Source: Prinia subflava (Eukaryota > Chordata > Aves > Passeriformes > Cisticolidae). From it: a DNA stretch of 64,000 bases. Below, in pieces: positions 12,726-26,400 of this stretch. The notes beneath the pieces are model-generated. The model was not told the DNA's origin and did not search any database. It was given only the letters and a program-made list of their open reading frames with translations. The stretch is from the NCBI RefSeq assembly GCF_021018805.1, contig NC_086248.1, forward strand, positions 21,584,922-21,648,921, written 5' to 3'. Position 1 is the stretch's first letter. Each line of letters begins with the position of its first letter. The position numbers and the translations under genes are program-made.

Positions 12726-13788
12726 GATACACAATGCAACTATTCACAACTCATCTCAATTTACCTTTTTTTTTTTTTTTTGAGTGTATGGTATGATGGA
12801 TTTTTTTCTGTCATTGTCATTTTTTGTCATTTTCTACATTTTTTGTAGACCTGAACTTTGACTAGAACAGAAAGACTAAAATATACTTAATTTATGCAAC
12901 TTCTGGTGTTTTTAAAAGAGCACCGCCAATCAATGTGCCAATAAGCATTACAAAATACCGATGATAATTTTAAAATATGTTTTAGTTACACAGTAGCATT
13001 CAAGTATAACAAATCATAACACACAGGACAGTCTGTGAGGGTGCAAACAGTCATCGATATTTAGTGCTCTGATAAAGTGATGCAAGTTTATGCATAGATT
13101 ATGATAAAGATAGAGATCAAGACAATTATTTTTAAATATAGATCACTCAGATTGTGATCACAGTCATCCTTTATTTGACCATGTAAGTCTAAGGAGAATG
13201 TGGTTAATTAAACCAAAGGACAGCTGTTGATGTGGATAGCTGCTGAAAAGCACCCAGAAATATTTCAGTAAAAAGCACCAGAACGTTTCTCACACAAAAC
13301 AAACACTTTTGGGTTTTTTTTAAGCAAAAAAAAAAAAAAAAAGAGAGGTTGACCTTCTGAGTTTTGATACAAGGAAAAGCCTTAGAAACTATCTTTTGCT
13401 TTTCAAATGACAAAACCAACATTATTTCATCTAGAAAGAATGTTGTAACATTTGCAGATTCACTCTGTTCACCTTTGGTGTTATTTAAATATCACCATCA
13501 GGAGCACTCTGTTCTTAACATATTTCTTTATTCTCCATATTGAACAGCAAGGGAAGTATATACCAGTCCAACCTCTGATACATCAAGCAAAAAAGGATCA
13601 GACAATATTATCAGTGCATAAATTATAACTCTGTATATATATGAACATCCTCCATTATAACAACCACAGATATATTTTATAGAATATAATTATTGTACCA
13701 TTATATTTTAATTATTAACCAAAAATTTATTAGGACACCTTTTCCTCAAATAATGTAGCAAAAATATACACTAGCTTTCCATCAAGAC
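12726..13788. other. AT-rich unique DNA, no gene recognised
   Basis: Holds a poly(T) run near 12764-12781 and a poly(A) run near 13326-13342. Nothing else was recognised. Confidence 0.5.
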
Positions 13789-14052
13789 TTATTTCATGCA
13801 GTCTTCCTGTGTGATGGGTGTTGGGGAAAGGCTTTTGTTATCCTCTGGCAGTGCTTCATTCCTATGCAGGGAGAAGCACAGCATGCTCTTGAAGTAGTTA
13901 TCTTCTGAATCCCAAAGGGACGGGCTCAGCAACAGTATAGCTCGTGCTTGGCTTAACTGGCTCTGCTCAAATAAAATGAAACCTGCTTCGTAAGAAAGTA
14001 CAGCCATGGCTTCATCACTTGCCTGCATTTCAACATTGTGAATGTTGGGCAA
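13789..14052 (-). other. Coding-like open frame, unassigned (possible terminal exon or relic)
   Basis: An open frame of 87 codons lies in a patch visibly richer in G+C than its surroundings. The composition is protein-like: acidic and helical in the middle (SQLSQARAILLL) with no low complexity. On the same strand a possible acceptor (CCTAGCACAG, ending at 14055) lies just before it, and an AATAAA at 13726-13731 lies about 60 nt after the TAA stop. That layout suits a last exon or the 3' end of a retrocopy. I do not recognise the protein. It could equally be a conserved noncoding element or chance. Confidence 0.25.
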
Positions 14053-17000
14053 ATCTGTGCTAGGAAACAGATATGGACTTAAAAGTGCTAATAAGTGTCA
14101 TGGATTTATAATCTTAAAAAGATGGAGCATACCATTGGAGGCTGCATTTTCTTGTTTTTAATCAGAATTGTCAAGACTATGTCTCTGCTGTTCTGAAAGA
14201 GCTATACTTGAGAGCATTGCAATCCTCTGTTTGCTTGTCATCCACAAGGCTGCTGTGCTGGTAATGTGGGTATAGACAGGCATGAAGCATGTAAAGCAAA
14301 AATTACAGCAACTGTGTCTCAGATTTTTAAATCCTTTTCAGATTAAGACACAATTTTTAATAATATAGGAATAAAATTAAAGTTGATATGCAGTCAGTTC
14401 TGTCAAAAATATTTTAAGCTGAAATACAGCCTGATTTTTATTTGTTTCAGGAATGAGGAGAGAGACATTATCTGAAAAAATAATATAAAATATCAATGTC
14501 TAATTTTATCAAAGGGTTTATATGACAAACATGCAATAGTTTTGTATTACTTTATGAAGCTCATATTTCCTGAGAATATTAATTTCCTAAATCCTAAGGG
14601 TCCTTTTCATGTATTCCCTCTGTTTTTCTTTTAAGTCAACCAAAGTGCCTGTCCATGCTTAAAGCAGTTTCTGTACTTCTACAGAGAGGTATATAGCACA
14701 AAGACATAGTATTGTAATGGCTGACCTCAAAAGTTCTTCTTATAAAACATCATTGTGTCTTCAGTGCTTTGTTGCATACATTCTGACAAACTCTAATCAA
14801 TCTGTTTTAATATCAAAGGAAACTTCCTTCCAGGTATGCTCATTTAAGGGCGAATGTCAGAACTTCTGACCTTTTCTTACCTCACACTGCTGCTTCTTCT
14901 TTGTGACTTTGCCCTTGTTGGCTTTGCTTTCTCTAGGAACTGTCAGTGTTTCCAGCATGCTTCTACCTCTCCCTAAACTCTGAATGTTCTTCTCCAGAGA
15001 GTTATACTGTAACTGTCTAGCCTTATTTGTTCTTCCTTTACATTTATTCTGAATCAAGTTCTCTTTTTGTAAAAGGTTGTCAGGTTAGTTGAAAAAAAAT
15101 TTTTTTTTGTTATTTTCAAAACCCTTACTTGAATGATACTTTCTCTAATTTGGCAGGCAGTGCCAAAATAAAGATTGTTATCTTTGCTTCCTCTATTAGA
15201 ATTGTGCGCCTCTGTTTTGTTTCACAGGCAATTCCAATAAACCTAAGATTTTCAGAGCACCTGCATCAGACTTAGCATGAAGAAAACTTTTTTTGTGTCA
15301 ATCTTCCTTTGTAGTTCTGAAAAGAGCTCACATATGAGAGTAGATTCCCCCCCTCTAGTTCTGTTCCAACAAATGCATATTTACTCATCTGATGATGGAG
15401 ACAGTCAGAGGGCTCACTTGGAAAAAAGTGAATCCCAAATGCTATCTGGGACCAACTGACGTTCCCCAATATTTCTGTCCAAAAGCTCAAATCAACACTA
15501 AAAGTCTGTAATGATGTCCTATCTGAGGAAGTACTAAGCTGACAGTGCACTGATGATAGAACTTCTTCCAGCTTACATGTTGATAGTTTTATCTTTTTTT
15601 GATTTTTTTATTATAGTGACAGCTGTTTACTTTGAGCTAACTATTCACCACTGTTTATGCTCAGCCAGAACAATGACTAATATGATTACAGTTCTGTTTG
15701 CAGGACACTTTAGAAATATATATTACATTTGAATTTTTTAAATATCTACTATAATTAAAGGAGATAGTGATATGGACATGTGTGGATATAGGTAGGGATG
15801 ATAAAGTCAGACATATGACTTTTAAGGCTTTCCTAGAAAGTGAGTAGAAAAAAAATAAAGCGTATGAGTCTGCTTTAAATACTTAGGTGTGTGTAAAAAG
15901 AGAAATAATTTTAAAAAGGATGGAAACCCACAAAGCACCAGCTTATACTGGAAAGGGTGAGATGAAGTCCTAACTAGGAAGAAATTTACAAATGATAAAA
16001 CTATTCCCAGTTAGACTGCACTTAAAATTTTCTAGTTCAATCTGTATCTATATCTTGGTATGTAAATGGGTTCCCATTAGTTAAATACCACTCTTGTTCT
16101 ATGCATTATAAGCATTATGTAAAAAGTAATAAGCAAGATAAGGAGCTCAAGAGTAGCTGATCCTGCATTAATGAGGGTGTTTGCTGTGAGGTCATTAAAT
16201 TAGCACTAATTAGTAGCAGAATTAAAGCTGGAGCTTAAAATGCATGGTTAAATACTTCATTCAGTTGATTAATATCTCACATTAACCAAGATCCTTTAGA
16301 TCAAGTAGAATGGTATTAATTTCTACATATGGAGGAATGCTTTGTTTTGGTGATAATTTCTTTTAAAATCAAGGAGAGAAAACAGAAGGAAAAGTAGATG
16401 GGAAATAAAGGAAAGAAAGATAAAGGAAAAAACAAAAGAAAGGAAAAGGGAAGAAAAAAAATCTTTAGTATCAGCATGATTTTTAGCTACAGGATAAAAG
16501 CCAGTATTTCTGAAGTTTTCTGCAGGAGTTTTAAGTTCTCTCTAACTTTGAAATACTTTGGAGGTTATTCACAAATGTTGACTTTTTATTGCTCTTATCT
16601 GAATCTTTCTGTTCTGCAAATATATTTTGCTAGAATGCATCACATGCTTCAAAAGGTTATTTAATGTCTTCATGCATTTTGAATGTTTTATTTTCATTAC
16701 AACTCTGTCTGCCTATTTCTCCCTTAATTGGTAGCTGGAAGTCATTTTTCTTATCACATTCAGATTTTTTTTTTTTTTTTTTTTTTGCAGAACATATCTG
16801 AACTGTTTAATTTGCCTACTTGCTAAAGTAGAAACTCATTTTGTGGGGACCTGTAATTCACACTTGTGCCATTCTTCTGATCTTACTGATGTTATTCCTG
16901 ACAGACTATGTTAAATTTGCATTCGTAAGTCAAATTACACCCTCTTGCTTTTGTATTTTTTACCTGTTTTCTAAGTAAACTATTTTTTTGAGTCTTTTTT

Positions 17001-18551
17001 TCTTATTTTTGTCCAAAAAATATTTGTTTACTAACACTTTTTAAGGTGCACTTTTATCACACGAAGTGATACCATTGCTAATGATTTAGGATTCATCCGG
17101 GATTTAATGTTAAGAAGTATTCTGTTCTTTTTTTCTAAAAAATGGGTCCTTCAGTATAGCAACATTTACCTTGAAGCATGAATCTTAGGTGATATTCAAT
17201 AAGATTTTAACAGAAACTGAGATTTTTATCTCAAAAGAAATTTACAAAGATACTAAAAGTGTACAGTCGCAAAAGGGGTAATGCTGTTTACTCAGAGACT
17301 GTGGTCGATTCAACTTGTGATACACAGTTTTATCTCTTTCTACTTAAAAGACAAGCATAAAAGCAAAATTAATAACATTCCGAAAATAAAGACCAAACCT
17401 TACCTTTATTCTGAGCCATTTCAAAGGTCTGTAAAAAAGTGAAATGTCTACAAACCCTGAGACTACAAAAGAAGAATCTAATTTTTTTTTACTAATTCAG
17501 TAAACAAAAGAGTTGACAAGGTACTAGGCTATGTAAAAGTTCAGGTGAGCCTCTGCAAAAAGAAAAAAGTCAAGACAACAGGATTTAAGCTCACTTTAGG
17601 ATATATATAATGAAACAACCAGAAGAGTAACATATGTCAAATAAATTTAAAATTTTAATTTTTTTCTTGGTTGGGAATAATATTATTATTAAATTCCATG
17701 AACTACTGACAAAAAATGACACAAGACTTTTGGATGTCTGCTTCCATTTTCATCAAGGACCTCCGGCTGCAATATTGAGAAAATATTCAGAAAAGCTCAG
17801 GCAATAGTGAATTTTATGCAGGCCGTTTTTCTGTCTGTTTTAAGCCACTCAAAGTCAGATTCAGAGAAATGACAAAGAGAAAAATGATGATTTATTTCTT
17901 CTGCTTTGTGGAGCTTTCCCCATAGTTGTGACAGTATCAGTTCTAGGTCAAAAATAGCTCAGTAAGTCTGCACCAGCTGAAGCAGTAGTTGCATTTTGAT
18001 AGCAGGATAACCATGAGTCAGAGGGATTTTCAAAGGAAGGCTTTTGCAGTAGTGGGATACAGTCTAAAATTGCTGTTAAATTGCAAATGAAAAGATGACA
18101 CTACAGGTCAGTGTTTCATATGTGCTGGAGCTATTTGTGTAAGATGAGATGTCCTGGGAGATGTTCTCTCTATAAAAATGGTGATTTAAAACCTTTCTTT
18201 TTATACGGGAGAAATAATACAAGAGAAATGACACAGATGTATGTGCAGGACACAGCATAAGGACTTGCATAGGTAGGCTAGCTTAGTGAAATTATTAATT
18301 CAGTCATAGTTGGACTATTATGACAGATCCTTATTTCCTGTACCATATGCTCTACAGAAAAGGCAGAGTTCCCTGTTTCCTCAATATCTGGAAAAGAGGT
18401 AATTATTACAGTATCTGAAAAATCCTGTACGCTAAATACTGCAACGGCATGCAGAATTTCCCTGCACTGTGTTTTATATTTTCAGTTTAATATTTCTCTC
18501 TGATCCTGGTAAACAAATTCTTTGTCTTTTGACTATACTATTGGTAGAGTT

Positions 18552-18571
18552 TTTCTTTCATATGAAAGAAA
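18552..18571. repeat. Perfect 20-bp palindrome
   Basis: TTTCTTTCAT is followed directly by its reverse complement ATGAAAGAAA. Confidence 0.9.
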
Positions 18572-19916
18572 CATAGCTAATAAAACAGTCAGAACCTTAA
18601 ATAATAATTTTGTTTTACTATGTTATGTATAGCTTACATATGTTGCATTATGTATGCAACAGCTTATTACAACAAAATAAAAATTCTTTAGAATTTTCAA
18701 AAACACTGGAACCAATTGCGTATCTTCTCATATTTTTTGGATAACGTTGTTTTGATGTTGACAAGATGGCACTCACACACAAAATTACAAGGCACAGTCA
18801 AGGTAACAAACCTCAAAGACTACTCCTAATATGCATTTTGGATACAGCTTTGATCCAGATGACAGCAGAATTTAGTAGCCTGCACATGCACCTTTCCATA
18901 CCTTGTGGACCTCAGTGACAGAGAATGGTGGTTCCATGTAGCTTGTATTTGTTACTATAATATCGCCTCTGGTGTATTTCCCACATTTATTTTATGTTTA
19001 TATACCCAATTGTTCTTAACACTGTTCCTTTGGGTGTTGCTATGACCATACTTGAGTTTATTTGGTAAAGAAACATTTAAAATCCTTATTAAGTACTTTA
19101 ATACGTTGCAGATATTTGAGACCTTGTGTAAGTTGACAAAACACAACACACAAATACATGGGAACACACAAACACACAATAAATTGCACTGAGCTCTACA
19201 AGCAAAGGCATCACACAGTATTAGCAAGGTTAGGGGGTGAATCAGCTTCTGCATTGATGAGAATCAGAACAAACTCTGCTCTCTGTAGCTGACGCTGCAT
19301 GACAGTAAGAAGTCACAGTGTTGTAGTAAGTCAGACCTGAAGTCCCTGTACCGTGATGTGGATGAGGAGCCAGGTCTCTGAAATCTGAATAAGAATGCAT
19401 GCAGCACAGCAAACCAGGATTGCAACAGGGGGCTAGGCAGGTGCACGAAGACCTAAGGTGGCGGCTCAGCAAAGCCTAAAAGATTACAAAGAATTCCCCT
19501 TTTATTATGGTTCTTGATTTCTGGTTGTTGATTTGAACATTCTTCTAAATTTTCTCACTACACCATTTTCTTTCTCTATCCCTTGAAACACAGTAGAAGA
19601 TGTTCCCTCAAAAGCTTCAGTTCTGGTAGTTTTTGTGCTGAACAAGAGTTCTCTAAGTCCTGAATGCAAAAACTGTGCGTCCTTACTAGACTGTAAAACA
19701 TGATCCTTTCAATGATAGGGATTACCTTTTACCTGGGCAATAAAGAAGTTATTTTTTGTCAAGCAGAAAATATTTTTCCAGATACCCAAAGGAAATTTCA
19801 TGGAATAACTGCCAAAAGAGCAAAATATTTATCTTGATATCACAAAGGCAAGACTTCTAAAGATAGATCCATATTATTTCACTTTTGATTTAAACATTAT
19901 TGCCCCAGTTAACACT

Positions 19917-19935
19917 CTGTGTGTGTGTGTGTGTG
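19917..19935. repeat. (TG)n microsatellite
   Basis: About nine TG units in a row. Confidence 0.9.
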
Positions 19936-20869
19936 AATATACCATGCAAATATTTACTACGCTCTGAAAAAGGTTTTTTTTATTATTTTTGGAGTGACAT
20001 GCTCAGTTGCGTTTTACAGCAGAGAAAAATAAGTAGGATACTAACATGTGATAATTTAGGAAAAATATTTTCTGAAATTGTTTGGGTTTGTGTTATTTAT
20101 TCAGACAAGAAACATCTAATTTCTAATTTATCTGCTATCCATTCCTAAAAGCTGCTTTCTTGTAAAACTTTTAGGTGTTTAATTTTTGGTTTTTAGTTTG
20201 GTTTCCTTTTGAGGGGTGGGAGAGGGTTGACTGGTTTTTCTTTCTTTATGCTTTGGGGTATTTTTTGGTCAGTTGGGTTTTGCTTTCCTAATTTGTCACA
20301 CTTGAATATAATAAAGAATATAATAAAGAATTTTGTTGAAAACTTGATTGTTTAACAATTTTATTAAATTGTCATTTTGTATGAAATATGAAAGGAGCAA
20401 TTATGCAAAAGCTGTCCCCTGATAGCTTGAATTTTAGTTCTTCTGTGTAGCTGATCAGAATAAGAGTCAACAGATCACTGTTTAGTCATAAAATTGTTCC
20501 CTTTTTTTTACCCTTCCCTTTTTGTTGATAAGCCCTTTAGAGTAAGGAATATGATGTTTTGCTGGTAGAAGCAGGCCCATCCCAGTTATGCTTTGCATGT
20601 GCTATTGAGATATTAAAATAAAAGAGATAGAAACAATTAATCATTTTAAATGGCTATTTTCATGCCAATTCCAAAATCAGTCTCTTCACAGTTATACATG
20701 TACACAGTGTCCACAATGTATAATTTTATTCACAACTGAGGAAACATATTTAAGAAAATAAACTTTCACATAGAGTTTTGCTGAAGGGAGTAGGCCAAAT
20801 ACCTCAGCTAGAAGGAAATACACTCTGAATTTCTGGCAAGAAATGAATATTCAGATATATAAAAACAGC

Positions 20870-21030
20870 AGAGGTGTAACTGATGGGCTCAGCCTTGGCC
20901 AGAAGTCCATTGAGCTCGGAGCTGGATGGCATTGGCTCCATCAGACACAGGGAAGCTTTGGCAGCTTCTCACAGGAGCCATTCCTGTCACCCTCCCAGTA
21001 TCCAAATTTGCCATGCCAACCCAATACCGC
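20870..21030 (-). mobile_element. ERVL-like LTR fragment (same family as LTR-A)
   Basis: The plus-strand segment from CTGATGGGCTCAGCC to CCAACCCAATACC aligns by eye with 43365-43523, the U3 start of LTR-A. Shared blocks include CTGATGGGCT, GCAGCTTCTCACA and AACCCAATAC. It is therefore the 5' end of the same LTR family in minus orientation. The terminal TGT is mutated and the rest of the LTR is missing. Confidence 0.7.
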
Positions 21031-24000
21031 AGCACTGCAGAGAAAGTTTCTTCACTGTATCTTATCCTACATTGAAGTAATCTGTCCTTCAGAATTTCCT
21101 TCACTGTGAAGTTAGTACTCAAACTGTAAAGACAATTTCTCAGTTCAGACATATATAATGCAGGAATAGTAGACTTAGTTGTCATTGATTTGGGCAGATA
21201 AGCACTTCAATGAGAGTTGGTCTTTGATGGTATATTTAGAATAGATTTTCATTATAAAAAAATTAGTTAAACCCCAGAGTTCATTTGGAATGGGCATGCT
21301 ACAGAGGAATTCTAATCCTTTTTTTGCCAGTAATGTACCTTCAGTGTGCTTCATACACTCTCATCTTTTAATATTTAATATTTTTCTTTTTTCTGAAAAT
21401 TTCCTTTGACTCACTTAAAAAGTTACTGTCTGAACAAAAGAAGTAGCATATTCCTTCAGTTATTCCAAGCATTATTTTAGCTTAGTCTCTTTTTTAGCAC
21501 ACTGTATTTTCAATTTTTATTCATAGCCAAAACTTACTCATGTTTCTATCAACTTTATTTGGTTTTTATTATAGTCTTTTAAAATCAAAATTAAAAAATA
21601 GACAACTCTGATTAAAATAAAAAATTGTACTGATGACCAGCACAGAAAGTCTTTTCTGGGATGTAGTCAGAGCTTTGTGCATCACTGCCTCTACTTTTTG
21701 TGATCTATTTTGTGTTTCTTGATCAATGAAATTTAGTGTCTCTCATGTATTTTTGGTGCAGTGGCAAGTTGAGATGAAGACTTTAGGGATTTCTCCACCA
21801 CTGCACACAAATTTTTCAAGGTCAGATGCTGCAGTATCTTTCCATTTAGCATTCACTCACACTTTGATTTGTTTTGCAGTCTTGTGATTCATTATTCTGT
21901 AGTTTTAAGCATTGAAAGAACATTTCTCATATGCTCCAGGCTCCTTAAAAATGCATCTTACCCTTGTTTACTGGTCCCTTACTTTTCTGTCATTTAAAAA
22001 GTGAGAAATGTCACTCTGAGTATCATTGTCTAAGTAATGGATATAAAACCAAAGAAGTTTCTGAATGTGAAAAATTGATCCCTCTAAGCACATCTCTAAA
22101 GTCTAGTGCTCCACAGAGCCTTAATGCTACAAAATGTCTCACTAATCTAAGAATGACTGTTAATGTGACTGAGAATCAGAACCTCAAACAAAAGATCTGG
22201 GAGACAATGAGACATTTTATATTTCAGCAGTTTCCACAGAATACTGTCAGTGTGAGTTCAAAGTTCAATGCATTAGATGTCTTGATTGATCTGGCTAGTG
22301 TAACTCTTCTTTTGGAATTAGGAAATGTGAAGACAATTACAGCAGAATACAAGTGCATACCAATGCAAAATAATGGCATTGGCTGAAATCCAGGCAAGAA
22401 GTGAATGCCTGTATGTACAATTCACAGTAAGATGAAGAATATAAGAAAAAAATAAATATATAAATATAAGAAAAAATACCACCCTCAGGTTCTATCTAAT
22501 CTTCAGTGTTTTAAGCAATTCAGTTTCTGAGTTTCTCTGGCTTCCTATAGCTCCTGATCTGTGCACATGCATAAACAGTTCAGTTGTGACTGCAGCAGTT
22601 GAAACTTTCCTTTAGTTGTGACCTTGGAAGACACTGGACATGAAATTTCCTGTAAAAAGTGCCTTTTACTGTCCCTTTCCTCAATGATATTTCATTTGGC
22701 CAGTGCATGCCAGTGAATTTGCAGTGGATTTTAAAACTTCAGTCCTGTGAATTAGGTCTGTCATGTACTTTTCAGGAAATGTTCCAGGAAGACCATTCAA
22801 TCCACTGAAGGTACAGAAGACAAGTTGACAAGAAATGACAATTGGATTTGTCACTCTGGCTAAGTGTTAATGCTATATATTACAAATATAATAGCATAGA
22901 ATAAGAAAAATTAATCTTCCAATCATGCCAATGTCACATCTTAAGATGAGGACCTTTGCTTTTGGCTAACTATTCTGCTTTCTATCTGTCAAGCAAAATC
23001 TACAGATCCCACTAAGAAATAATAAAAAAATATTTCTAGAAGCACAGAAGACTCATATATGAAATGTCCACTATATAGCATACAGGAACCCAAATTTTAG
23101 AGATCAATTCCTATTGAAAAGCTGAAAGCCCATTTTGTATCTGAATCATGTTAATCATATTTTTAAAGGCAAGGAAAGTGTTCTTAGAACTATCCACAAG
23201 GCTGAGTCAAAAAGTATCTTCTGCAACAAACTAGTGACCTATCCTTTAGGCATGAGTCTTCTAGAAGTGCATGGCATACAATGAAACTCACTTAATTTCT
23301 ATTTCTCTCTTTTAATGACTAAAATATTATTTTCATTATAGCTTTCTTTTAATATCAGGCTAACATATTGTCCTTTAACTTGATGCTTGTCAATTGCTAT
23401 TTGAAAACCTAATAATTCTGGTTTTAATTTGAACAATTATTGCAATTATTTGGGGGAGGGGGGTCCTTAATGGTAATATCAGAGAAATTAATTAGAGAGA
23501 AATTAATTTACCAAAGATAATAAACCATTTATCATCATATGGAGAAATACGCTACCAATTGCTACACCAATAAAATTTTGATTAGTGAATTCAAACCAAT
23601 AGATATCAAGTTAAAAAATTCTCATATTTTTTACTGAATAGAAAAAAACCTACAACACGCTTTTTTTTCTGTTAGAAAGTGTTGATATTTCAGCAGGCCA
23701 ATTATAGTTGTTTCATAAAGGAATTGCATTTTAGAAACATTTCAAAATTGTTCATTTCAAGAAGACTTTCAGAAAAATCATTCCATCTATAGACAGAGGA
23801 TAAAAAATAGAGAAAGCTATTTCAAATATGTAGATTTTTCTCTTTCTATCTCACTTTGCCTTTTCCTGAAAAGTAATATATCAAGGAAAAGAAATTAAAA
23901 GAAAATATTTTCATTTAAAAAAACCCTCAAAACAACTAAAAGCAACCACCACAACAAATCACTGGTAACTATCGAACTTCTCTGAAAAAAGCATATATTT

Positions 24001-25317
24001 AAGAAAAAAAAAAAAAAAAAAAGTGGCATTCCCCAGAGCTGAATACAAAAAATCCAGTATAAGAGGAGAAGACTCACATAGATATACCAATAGAAAATGA
24101 ATAGATACTGCTGAGGAGAGGGGTAGCTTTTTGTGGGAGAATGGAAGACTTTACTTCACCTGGGAGTTTAAGCCCACAGTTGTCTCCATTAAAGCATGAG
24201 ACCTTTTCTCTTTTTATTTTGAAAATGTGTAACAGAAGTTAGTACCTGCTCCCAGAAGTTTAAGATCTAAAAATAAAATTTCTTAGGCCAAATCAGATTG
24301 TAAGTTGCTTCTGAAGTCTAACTTGGACTCCTCTTTCTTTGCAGCAAAATCGTCCCCACTTGCTTCTCCCCAAATGAAAGGTTTTTCTAAGGGAAGTAAG
24401 TGAAAGAGAATTCTCTGTGAGTGTTCTTTATTCTGGAACTCGTTCACTTCATAACTTCGTTCACGAAGGGCTGAGTATGTTAACCTCTGGAAATACTATT
24501 AAACTTATTTTCTGTCTATTGTACTGAGGAAAGTAAGAGGAAACTAAGGGGTTGGATTTACTAGCTGTCTAAATGGATAATGGATGTATTTGTGTCTTTT
24601 TATTTTGGGACTAGGATTCAAAAGGTTTCACAGTTTGTAAATATACAATAAAATCTGTCATAATTAAATGGAATTTCAGTTCTTGACATACTTGGTATTT
24701 TGGATAAACTGTAGTTATTATCATCATTTTCAATTTGCAAGGGAAAAAATGTGAGCAAATTTTGGGTCTTTCTTTGCTAATATTGAATTTACATATATCT
24801 GTGGTGAGTTTATTGTATTGCTTTTTTCCTGCTTCTCTGAGAGAAAATAAATTGAAACTGTTGTGGAAATCAAATAATTCTATTATCTTATTGAAAAATT
24901 ATGTCTTATCAAAGAGAGGTAATAGTTAAAATTTGGAAGTCTTTATAATACTGTATAAACTTAGACTACATTTCCTTTAGAAGTGCGTTATCACTACAAA
25001 TTAGTGGATTAAATATTTATTGCAAATTTTTTTAAACTTGTATAGTCCCCAGATGTCAAGTCATGACATTTGAGGATACTGTGCATTTTCACTCTACGGT
25101 AACAGTTCTGGAAATTTCTAATTTAAAAACAAACAGTCTAAGCAGCAGAACAAGATTAAAAACATAAAACCAGATATTTTGCCACTTCCAAAGTCTCTCA
25201 GTAATTTCTTTGTAATTTCTAGAAGTGGCTTGTTTGTTTTGTTAAATCATGGACAAAAACATGAGAGAACTTGTACAGCTACCTAATTTTCATCCATTCT
25301 GTTTGTAAAATATGTTT
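21031..25317. other. AT-rich unique DNA, one long open frame of doubtful meaning
   Basis: No transposon recognised. Poly(A) lies near 24002-24021. The plus-strand open frame 21964-22386 (140 codons) is the longest open frame here outside repeats. It shows no signal peptide, domain or family motif that I know, and I treat it as probably chance. Confidence 0.5.
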
Positions 25318-25405
25318 GTAGACTTATGGAATCGCAAAATTCTTAAGGTTGCAAAAGACCTCTACAATGAAGTCCAGCCTTTAACCAAACACTGCCCAGC
25401 TGTAC
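25318..25405 (-). mobile_element. CR1 LINE 3'-end fragment, minus strand
   Basis: ATGGAATCGCAAAATTCTTA then AGGTTGCAAAAGACCTCTAC is a decayed reverse complement of the CR1 3' UTR end. Only about 90 bp remain. Confidence 0.7.
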
Positions 25406-25502
25406 TGTTTTTTGTGTGCTCAAAATGAATGCTGATTTTATTTGTTTAGCCATCAGTCCATTTATATGATAAATCACAGCTTAGATATTGACTTATGGTT
25501 AA

Positions 25503-25615
25503 TAGAATCACAGAATCATTGAATCATTGAATGGTTTGGGTTGGAAGAGACCTTTAAAATTAATCTGATTCTGCATTACCTTGCCATGTTCAGAAACATT
25601 TTTTGCTAAATTAGC
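25503..25615 (-). mobile_element. CR1 LINE 3'-end fragment, minus strand
   Basis: Reversed CR1 tail octamers (AGAATCACAGAATCATTGAA) precede TGGTTTGGGTTGGAAGAGAC. The copy fades out after about 110 bp. Confidence 0.85.
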
Positions 25616-26329
25616 TTTGTTGGTCTCATGCTGGGCTCAGCCCATTCAACCCATTTTTCAAACATAATTTAAACAACTTACAAAAAAAACATTTTAATAC
25701 TCTCCACTTAATCTACTTTATACCTACGCTATGGCAAAAGATTTGGTTTCTGTAAGTTTAAATCGATAGTGCACCCCAGATGATCCTTGTTTTGACTGAG
25801 CTGTATGGAATCTTATAATTATTTGAAATATTACCTGTCAACTTGCTCTGAACAGCAACATGCATTACAAAAGAATGGAAAACCAGAAGCAGCAGAGCTA
25901 AGACCACATTTCAACAACATTGTAGATTATATTGCAAGAACTGTGTGTAGTGGTTCATCAAAACAATACAACTGGCCAAAATGAATTTTTTCCATTATGT
26001 TAAGTGGAAGTCTCACTAGGAAGTCAAAGGCTAAGTCTCTCTCAAAACCTGAGGAGTATGGGTAATTCAGAGAAATGTCTGATGCTGGACAGAAGGAAAA
26101 ACCAAAAAACAAGCAAGATGCTGGTAGCATGAAGGGTCCATTGTGGGATTTCTCCAAGAGTTTGCACCAGTGACTGTACTCAGACCATGCTTGGACTGGA
26201 GTGCAGGACAGAAATGGGGACCCACAGTCAGCAGAACACTGACAGCTGACTTGTTCTAACAGCTCTCTTTATTCTTTCTGCATTCCACTTAGTAATTTTG
26301 TATTTAAAACAACCAAACCCACAGCTTTA
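25616..26329. other. Unique DNA between CR1 pieces, no gene recognised
   Basis: A minus-strand open frame 25927-26157 has no recognisable features. Confidence 0.5.
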
Positions 26330-26400
26330 GAGATGAACTGGATGATCTTTCAGGTCCCTTCCAATCCAAGCTATTCTGGTTCTATGATTCTATGGTTCTA
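26330..26400 (+). mobile_element. CR1 LINE 3'-end fragment, plus strand
   Basis: GGATGATCTTTCAGGTCCCT followed by repeated TTCTATGATTCTATGG is the canonical CR1 3' terminus in plus orientation. The copy is very short. Confidence 0.85.

Larger units (their letters stand above)
14053..20869. other. AT-rich unique DNA, no gene recognised
   Basis: Nearly 7 kb with poly(T) near 16766-16787, a 20-bp palindrome at 18552-18571, a CACAA-rich stretch near 19139-19180 and a (TG)n run at 19917-19935. A moderately GC-richer patch at 19250-19470 has open frames on one strand but no recognisable product. Confidence 0.5.

Noticed and set aside
21964..22386. 140-codon plus-strand open frame
   Set aside because: No domain, signal peptide or recognised motif, and composition like the flanking DNA. 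Kept only as a note because its length is slightly unusual.
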